Assembly: GCA_030673005.1 (NCBI GenBank)
Contig: DAOVFI010000056.1
Coordinates: 1 to 10,597 of the forward strand
Reading direction: 5' to 3'
Source of the DNA: Planctomycetales bacterium
GTDB lineage: Bacteria; Planctomycetota; Phycisphaerae; SM23-33
Length of the DNA stretch: 10,597 nucleotides
Of this stretch, positions 7,008 to 10,597 are shown piece by piece. Positions within the stretch are counted from its first letter, which is position 1; each line of letters opens with the position of its first letter. The notes under the pieces are model-generated. The model worked only from the letters and a program-made list of their open reading frames with translations. It did no database searches and had not been told where the DNA came from. A program made the translations under genes and the position numbers.

Positions 7008-7838
7008 CTACCTGCTTGCTCCCCTGCGTCGCCAGTAGTTCACTATCGCCGCGACGGCGACCAGGACCGACGAGAAGATTACGATAATCGCGCCGGTGGA
7101 CAGGTCGGTTACGGCGGCGATGAGGAAGCCGCCGAATCCGCTTGTTGCGCCCAGCAGCATCGCCACCGCAAGCGCCCTGCCGTGGCCTTTGACAAGTAAG
7201 AACGCAGCGGCTGCGGGATTGGCCATCAGGCTGTAGATCATCAAACCGCCGACCGTCTGGAAGTTCACTGTCAGCACCGCGGCTGTGAGGATAAGGAAAA
7301 TCGTCCAGACGAACGTAACGTGCACTCCGGCGGCGGAGGCGTGAAGCCGGCTGAACATTATCGCACGCATCTCCTTATAGAAGAGCACGACGAATACGAC
7401 CTGCACGCCGGCGACCGCCGACATAAGCGCCACGTGGTTCCACCGGCAGAAGATGAGGCTGCCCCACAGCAGATTGCGAACGTCGTTGTCGGAGATGCCG
7501 TACCTGGGAAACAGTCCTATCCCCAGAAACGCCAGGCCCATCGAAAGTGTGAAAAGCAGTCCCATCAGGACGTTGATGTTAATGTGTGTCGTCTCAGGCT
7601 CCAGCATACCCAGCAGCATTGCGGTGGCGACCGCCCCGACAAGCGCCGGGACAAGCAGCATCGGCCCGGTAAGCCCGGCAAGCGACCCGAAGACCGCCCC
7701 GGCCAAGGCCGCGTGCGAGACGCACACGCCCAGGAACGGTATCCGCATCCCGATGATATACACGCCGAGCATCCCGGTCGAAGCGCCGGCGACCGCTCCG
7801 CCGACCATAACGGGCGCCCAGTAGGTCAGGTCGATCAT
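7008..7838 (-). CDS. Metal ABC transporter permease (ZnuB/MntB family)
   Basis: The 276-residue protein is an integral membrane subunit of the ABC-3 family that imports Zn, Mn or Fe. About eight or nine hydrophobic segments are visible, for example near 8-30, 36-56, 58-80, 91-111, 133-153, 172-192 and 245-267. Family hallmarks include SHAALAG (41-47), FYKEMRAIMF (153-162), a likely coupling stretch for the ATPase, and VGGLMIYSLMANPAAAA (196-212). The ATG at 7836-7838 overlaps the ATPase stop in an ATGA arrangement, and GGAGG at 7847-7851 lies eight bases upstream, so translation is probably coupled. A longer in-frame extension upstream runs through the ATPase gene and lacks family sequence. 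The transported ion cannot be read from the permease. It is the last gene of the three-gene importer operon. Confidence 0.93.
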   Translation of the reverse strand: MIDLTYWAPVMVGGAVAGASTGMLGVYIIGMRIPFLGVCVSHAALAGAVFGSLAGLTGPMLLVPALVGAVATAMLLGMLEPETTHININVLMGLLFTLSMGLAFLGIGLFPRYGISDNDVRNLLWGSLIFCRWNHVALMSAVAGVQVVFVVLFYKEMRAIMFSRLHASAAGVHVTFVWTIFLILTAAVLTVNFQTVGGLMIYSLMANPAAAAFLLVKGHGRALAVAMLLGATSGFGGFLIAAVTDLSTGAIIVIFSSVLVAVAAIVNYWRRRGASR

Positions 7839-8638
7839 CGCGGGTCCCTCCCCGACGGGATGACTGCGTGCCGGTCGCCGCTGTGCACCACGGCGAGACC
7901 TTCGCCATATAGCCGGGCTATCTGCCCGTTCGTCAGGACCTCCTCGACCGGTCCGTCGGCGGAGATACACCCCGCTTCCAGCAGCACCACGCGCCGGCAG
8001 CAGGGGGGGATGACCTCCAGTTCGTGACAGACCAGCACCACGGTCAGACGTATCTGATGGAAAAGTTCCTCCAGCACCGCGACGATCTGCTCTCGCCAGA
8101 ACAGGTCGAGATTGGCCGTCGGCTCATCGAGCACGAGTATTTCCGGCTGCTGGACCATTGCCCGTGCGATGAGGGCCTTTCGCTGCTCGCCGCCGGACAA
8201 GTCGCTGTAGGCGCTGCCGGCCAGTTCGGTCAGACCGAGCCTTTCGATCCATTCATCGACGATCAGCCAGTCGCCCCGTCCGAGCGGTCGGAGCAGTCCG
8301 GCCAGGCCGCACCTGCCGATAGAGACGACTTCGCGGAGCGTCAGCGGCATTTCGCTGTGAGCGGCGAGGACCTGCGGGACGTACCCGACGCGCCGTCGAA
8401 GCCGGCTCAGCCCGGCCGAGCCAAGCCGGCGAACTTCCCGACCAAGCAGGCGCACCTCGCCCGTCAAGCCGCGATGAAAACCCAGGCAGCATTTCAGCAG
8501 TGTGCTCTTGCCGGCGCCGTTTGGACCCAGGATTGTAACAACCTGCCCGGCGGGGATGGATAGTCGATCGACCGACAGGATCGTCCGCCAGCCGGCCCGG
8601 ACGCGAAGGTCGTCGATTTGTATCACCGGATCGGTCAT
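7835..8638 (-). CDS. Metal ABC transporter ATP-binding protein (ZnuC/MntA-type)
   Basis: This 267-residue ATPase powers the neighbouring permease from the cytoplasmic side. All ABC motifs are intact: Walker A GPNGAGKST (38-46), Q-loop Q89 in YVPQ, signature LSGGEQRK (147-154), Walker B ILVLDEP (167-173) with E172, D-loop ANLD (175-178) and switch H205. The closest resemblance is to zinc and manganese importers, as expected from its partners. I chose ATG 8636-8638 (MTDPVIQIDDL). A TTG two codons upstream would also work, and neither has a clear ribosome-binding site. The last codons overlap the permease start by four bases. A 22-bp inverted repeat lies in the 162-bp gap between this gene and the lipoprotein gene upstream, which could lower its expression relative to the lipoprotein. 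Confidence 0.94.
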   Translation of the reverse strand: MTDPVIQIDDLRVRAGWRTILSVDRLSIPAGQVVTILGPNGAGKSTLLKCCLGFHRGLTGEVRLLGREVRRLGSAGLSRLRRRVGYVPQVLAAHSEMPLTLREVVSIGRCGLAGLLRPLGRGDWLIVDEWIERLGLTELAGSAYSDLSGGEQRKALIARAMVQQPEILVLDEPTANLDLFWREQIVAVLEELFHQIRLTVVLVCHELEVIPPCCRRVVLLEAGCISADGPVEEVLTNGQIARLYGEGLAVVHSGDRHAVIPSGRDPR

Positions 8639-8707
8639 TATCAATTCGCAGAAACTAAGTTCTGTATGCCACGATATGATGGTTTGTAAAAGACAGGACG
8701 TGTCTGT

Positions 8708-8780
8708 GAGCCGCGACCGTCAGGGAGCGATCATACCGTTGGTTGTGGTCTTGCCGACCGCTCCCTTACGGTCGCGGCTC
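8708..8780. repeat. 22-bp inverted repeat inside the ABC importer operon
   Basis: The arms at 8708-8729 and 8759-8780 are reverse complements at 21 of 22 positions (the mismatch is C8721 against T8767) and are separated by 29 bases. The arm begins GAGCCGCGACCGT and ends AGGGAGCG. It lies between the stop of the lipoprotein gene (8801) and the start of the ATPase gene (8638). No T-run follows on the minus strand, so it resembles a REP-type or mRNA-stabilising hairpin more than a terminator. From memory, similar GC-rich arms recur in planctomycete genomes; this was not checked. Confidence 0.75.
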
Positions 8781-8800
8781 ATTGTCTCTCATCCATCAAA

Positions 8801-9616
8801 TCATCTTTTATTGAGTATCAATTTTTCGACGTTATCGCGGATGAGTTTATCGAATCCGTCGCTGTTTGGGAAGTTACCGAAGACGACTACCTTTGCCTCG
8901 AGCTGCTCGGCCAGCGCGTCGGCAAGGCCTCGCCCGGCGGGGAGGTTAGCGACGACTATCTTCACACTGTTGCGCTTCCCCGCCCGGTAAGCGTCGTCGA
9001 TGGCGTGTACGCCGGCTGTGTCGGAACTTACAAACGTGGCGACCACGTTCAGACCGAGCCATCGGCAGAAAGCGGCCTGGTGTTTGCTGACGAGTACGGG
9101 CGTGCCCTTGAGATTCGCCGCTTCGATTTGTCCTTTCGCCCAGTCCGACAGCGACGCCATTCGTTCGGCTACGCCGGCCAACCGTTCGTCGGCGGTGGCG
9201 CGGTCCAGCAGACCGGCTGATACGAAGGCCTCGGCTGTCTGTCGGCAGGCGGAAAGGTAACTTTCCGGCTCGCACAGCCCGCCGTCGATTTTCACCGGCG
9301 CGATTCGCAGACCGGCGTCGGCAAGGTTTGCAAACTTCTTTTCCAGCCTTTCTTGAAATCCGAATCGCAGAAGCACCCGGCAGCCGCGGAGCCGATCCAT
9401 CATTGAGGGGTTGGCGTCGAAATGCTCCGGGCACATCCCCGGACCGACCAGACGAAGCACCGGCTCGCCGGGTTCGAGGAACTCACACGCGGCGCATTCC
9501 AGAAACGACGTAGTGGCGGCGACCTTCGGCGGCGGCGAATTATCCTTCTCGCCGCAACCTGCCGCCGCCGTCAAAACCGGAAGACACAACCATAAAACCG
9601 CTCGATATTGTCTCAT
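8801..9616 (-). CDS. Metal ABC transporter substrate-binding lipoprotein (ZnuA-like)
   Basis: The 271-residue product should be the extracytoplasmic metal receptor of the importer encoded next to it. A short basic start (MRQYR), a hydrophobic stretch and a lipobox-like AAGC with C21 suggest a lipoprotein signal peptide. Two stretches match the metal-binding loops of the ZnuA/cluster A-I family: GPGMCPEHFDANPS (58-71), with H65 as probable ligand, and VSKHQAAFCRWLGL (176-189), with H179 as the second. VVVFGNFP near 243-250 resembles the closing strand. It has an unusual number of cysteines (C41, C44, C62, C79, C115, C124, C184), and no His-rich loop. Zn, Mn, Fe or a Cys-preferring ion remain possible. 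Start ATG 9614-9616 has only a weak AGG upstream. It is the first gene of the operon. Confidence 0.85.
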   Translation of the reverse strand: MRQYRAVLWLCLPVLTAAAGCGEKDNSPPPKVAATTSFLECAACEFLEPGEPVLRLVGPGMCPEHFDANPSMMDRLRGCRVLLRFGFQERLEKKFANLADAGLRIAPVKIDGGLCEPESYLSACRQTAEAFVSAGLLDRATADERLAGVAERMASLSDWAKGQIEAANLKGTPVLVSKHQAAFCRWLGLNVVATFVSSDTAGVHAIDDAYRAGKRNSVKIVVANLPAGRGLADALAEQLEAKVVVFGNFPNSDGFDKLIRDNVEKLILNKR

Positions 9617-9617
9617 A

Positions 9618-9639
9618 ATTCTGTACCTACTATTCTGTA
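9618..9639 (-). promoter_or_regulatory. Direct repeat TACAGAAT just upstream of the lipoprotein gene
   Basis: On the minus strand TACAGAAT occurs twice (9639-9632 and 9625-9618) with a 14-base period, ending one base before the ATG at 9616. The upstream copy is part of a CTGTTACAG partial palindrome. It could bind a regulator of the importer, but it does not match a Zur or Fur box that I recognise. Chance occurrence is possible. Confidence 0.2.
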
Positions 9640-9654
9640 ACAGGCTTTCTAATG

Positions 9655-9796
9655 GGTGGCACGGTCAAGCGAAGCTTGGCCGTGTGCTCTTCAGTTGCAC
9701 ATATCACGGCCAATCTTCCCTGCCTGCCCTTCGGGTCTGAGCCTCAGGGTCGAAGACCGGCAGGCAGGCGCTGCGCTCCAGATTGACCGTGCCACC
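9655..9796. repeat. 142-bp nested inverted-repeat element (MITE or REP-like)
   Basis: GGTGGCACGGTCAA (9655-9668) and TTGACCGTGCCACC (9783-9796) are perfect 14-bp inverted ends. Inside are two further hairpins: TTGGCCGTG (9676-9684) with CACGGCCAA (9705-9713), and CCTGCCTGCC (9719-9728) with GGCAGGCAGG (9759-9768). The single strand could fold like a cloverleaf. It occupies the gap between the pseudopilin stop and the lipoprotein start. An outer imperfect repeat, 9628-9643 against 9813-9828 (14 of 16 positions), surrounds it. No ORF or transposase is present, and no clear target duplication was seen. Confidence 0.7.
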
Positions 9797-9825
9797 TGAT
9801 TCATTAATTTAGCTGTTACAGAGTA

Positions 9826-10557
9826 CTACGGGCTGGTGAGTATTTGTCCGTTTCGGTCCCTGATTCGGCAGATGACGCCGGTATCGCCGGATCGCCTGTA
9901 CCAGGTTCGTCGCGAGATCGGGCGGCGCTTGGTGGAACTTTTTTCGCTGCCGGGCGCTGGTCCCTGGCTCCAGAGGATCCATCTGACGGGCGATTCGGCC
10001 GGGTCGTTGTACCATTTTCCGTCGTCGGTGGCGTTGATGTCGCCTTCGCCGTCGTCGCCGGGAAAGGCGTCCGGGACCCAGATGTAGTTGCCGTTTTTGA
10101 TAAGCGAGTTGTTCAGCACCTGGTCGCCGGGCGCATTGTATTTGTATGTATGGTCGGGGTTGAAGATGTCCTCGACGCCGACCATTTGTCGCAGGTCGGG
10201 ACCGGGCGGAAGATAACCCTCGTTCGATAATTCGACTGGCAGTTGCCACTCATGCCCGACCATGTCCTGGTTGCACGAGACGCGGACGGGCGGGTAACTC
10301 CGATTGAAATCGCGGGCGTACATCTCCAGCGCCAGTCCGATGCCGCGCAATTCGGCGTGGACCTTGACGACCCGCGCCCGCTCTTTGGCGGCAGTGAGGC
10401 TCGGAAGCATGATCGACACCAGAAGCGCGATTATACTCACCACGACAAGTAGTTCGACAAGCGTAAAAGCATATCTTTTACACTTGCTCACTACAGGCAG
10501 TTCGACAAGCGTGAAAGCGTTGCGTTGCCATCGTCTGATGCTATCGATCTTATACAT
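9826..10557 (-). CDS. Pseudopilin with prepilin-type N-terminal cleavage/methylation motif
   Basis: The 243-residue protein has the N-terminus of type II secretion (GspG-like) pseudopilins and type IV pilins. The main motif is A30 followed by FTLVEL, with the conserved +5 glutamate E35, then a hydrophobic helix at 37-55 (LVVVSIIALLVSIMLPSL). Prepilin peptidase would cut after A30. An earlier copy of the motif, A14 followed by FTLVEL with E19, lacks a following hydrophobic helix. The globular part (60-243) includes GDINATDDGKWYNDP and PVRWILWSQGP and ends with GVICRIRDRNGQILTSP, which resembles the C-termini of large planctomycete pseudopilin families, so the end looks genuine. The function of these numerous proteins is mostly unknown; surface fibres or secretion are plausible. 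The ATG at 10555-10557 lacks an obvious Shine-Dalgarno site. It reads toward the ABC operon across a repeat element. Confidence 0.85.
   Translation of the reverse strand: MYKIDSIRRWQRNAFTLVELPVVSKCKRYAFTLVELLVVVSIIALLVSIMLPSLTAAKERARVVKVHAELRGIGLALEMYARDFNRSYPPVRVSCNQDMVGHEWQLPVELSNEGYLPPGPDLRQMVGVEDIFNPDHTYKYNAPGDQVLNNSLIKNGNYIWVPDAFPGDDGEGDINATDDGKWYNDPAESPVRWILWSQGPAPGSEKSSTKRRPISRRTWYRRSGDTGVICRIRDRNGQILTSP
10451..10518. repeat. Direct DNA repeat coding for the two prepilin motifs
   Basis: The 20-base segments 10451-10470 and 10499-10518 are identical at 19 positions and lie exactly 48 bases (16 codons) apart, in frame. Each encodes an AFTLVEL copy of the pseudopilin. A further near-inverted pair, AAGCGTAAAAG and CTTTTACACTT, lies at about 10459-10485. 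The single difference is silent. Confidence 0.8.
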
Positions 10558-10574
10558 TTTTTAGACAGTAGGCC

Positions 10575-10597
10575 GGGACGAAGCAAAGCGCAGTCCC
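10575..10597. repeat. Inverted repeat at the right edge
   Basis: GGGAC (10575-10579) and GTCCC (10593-10597) are complementary ends of a 23-base segment, 17 bases upstream of the pseudopilin start on the minus strand. The window ends here, so the repeat may continue. It might be part of another intergenic hairpin or lie in the leader of the pseudopilin mRNA. Confidence 0.3.

Noticed and set aside
9809..10249. Possible frameshift in the pseudopilin, with a second minus-strand frame at 9809-10249
   Set aside because: The annotated frame ends with a C-terminus of the kind seen in planctomycete pseudopilins, and the alternative frame is Arg/Pro-rich without motifs.
1..10597. CRISPR array, tRNA, rRNA, riboswitch, prophage or defence genes
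   Set aside because: No evenly spaced direct repeats, conserved RNA core sequences or matching protein families were seen on either strand.

Overview
The window looks like chromosomal DNA from a member of the Planctomycetota, probably a Phycisphaerae or Sedimentisphaerales-like lineage. This is an inference, based on the pseudopilin N-terminus (FTLVELLVVVSIIALLVSIMLPSL-type, a style very common in that phylum), the family style of the GH35 glycosidase and the Cys-rich metal-binding lipoprotein, the GC-rich coding DNA with AT-rich hairpin-filled gaps, and sparse Shine-Dalgarno sites. No rRNA, tRNA, CRISPR array, transposase or phage gene was seen.

Layout. Positions 1-1164 (+) hold the C-terminal part of a GH35-type beta-galactosidase whose catalytic barrel lies to the left of the window. 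Positions 1344-1637 (+) encode an HU/IHF-family DNA-binding protein with its own good sigma70-like promoter and a perfect 11-bp hairpin in its leader. A 249-bp convergent gap with several hairpins follows. Everything to the right is on the minus strand. Read in the direction of transcription, from right to left, it holds a pseudopilin (10557-9826), a metal ABC importer made of lipoprotein (9616-8801), ATPase (8638-7835) and permease (7838-7008), the ribosome-assembly GTPase RsgA (6766-5606), and the replicative DNA polymerase III alpha subunit DnaE (5426-1887).

How the genes work together. The three ABC genes form one transport system, probably for Zn, Mn or Fe: the lipoprotein captures the ion, and the ATPase and permease, coupled by an ATGA overlap, import it. 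DnaE and RsgA are housekeeping genes and show no functional link to the importer. The GH35 enzyme fits a polysaccharide-degrading lifestyle. The pseudopilin belongs to the large family of secretion or fibre proteins in this phylum.

What stands out. I found no clear new multi-gene system. The unusual content is mostly structural. Almost every minus-strand intergenic gap carries a sizeable inverted repeat: a 142-bp element with 14-bp perfect ends and two internal hairpins, a 22-bp inverted repeat inside the ABC operon, a 182-bp MITE-like unit containing a 108-nt hairpin, and a 12-bp hairpin between rsgA and dnaE. The pseudopilin has its prepilin-peptidase motif twice, encoded by a 20-bp near-perfect DNA repeat. 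DnaE keeps an apparently complete metal site in its PHP domain, which suggests built-in proofreading.
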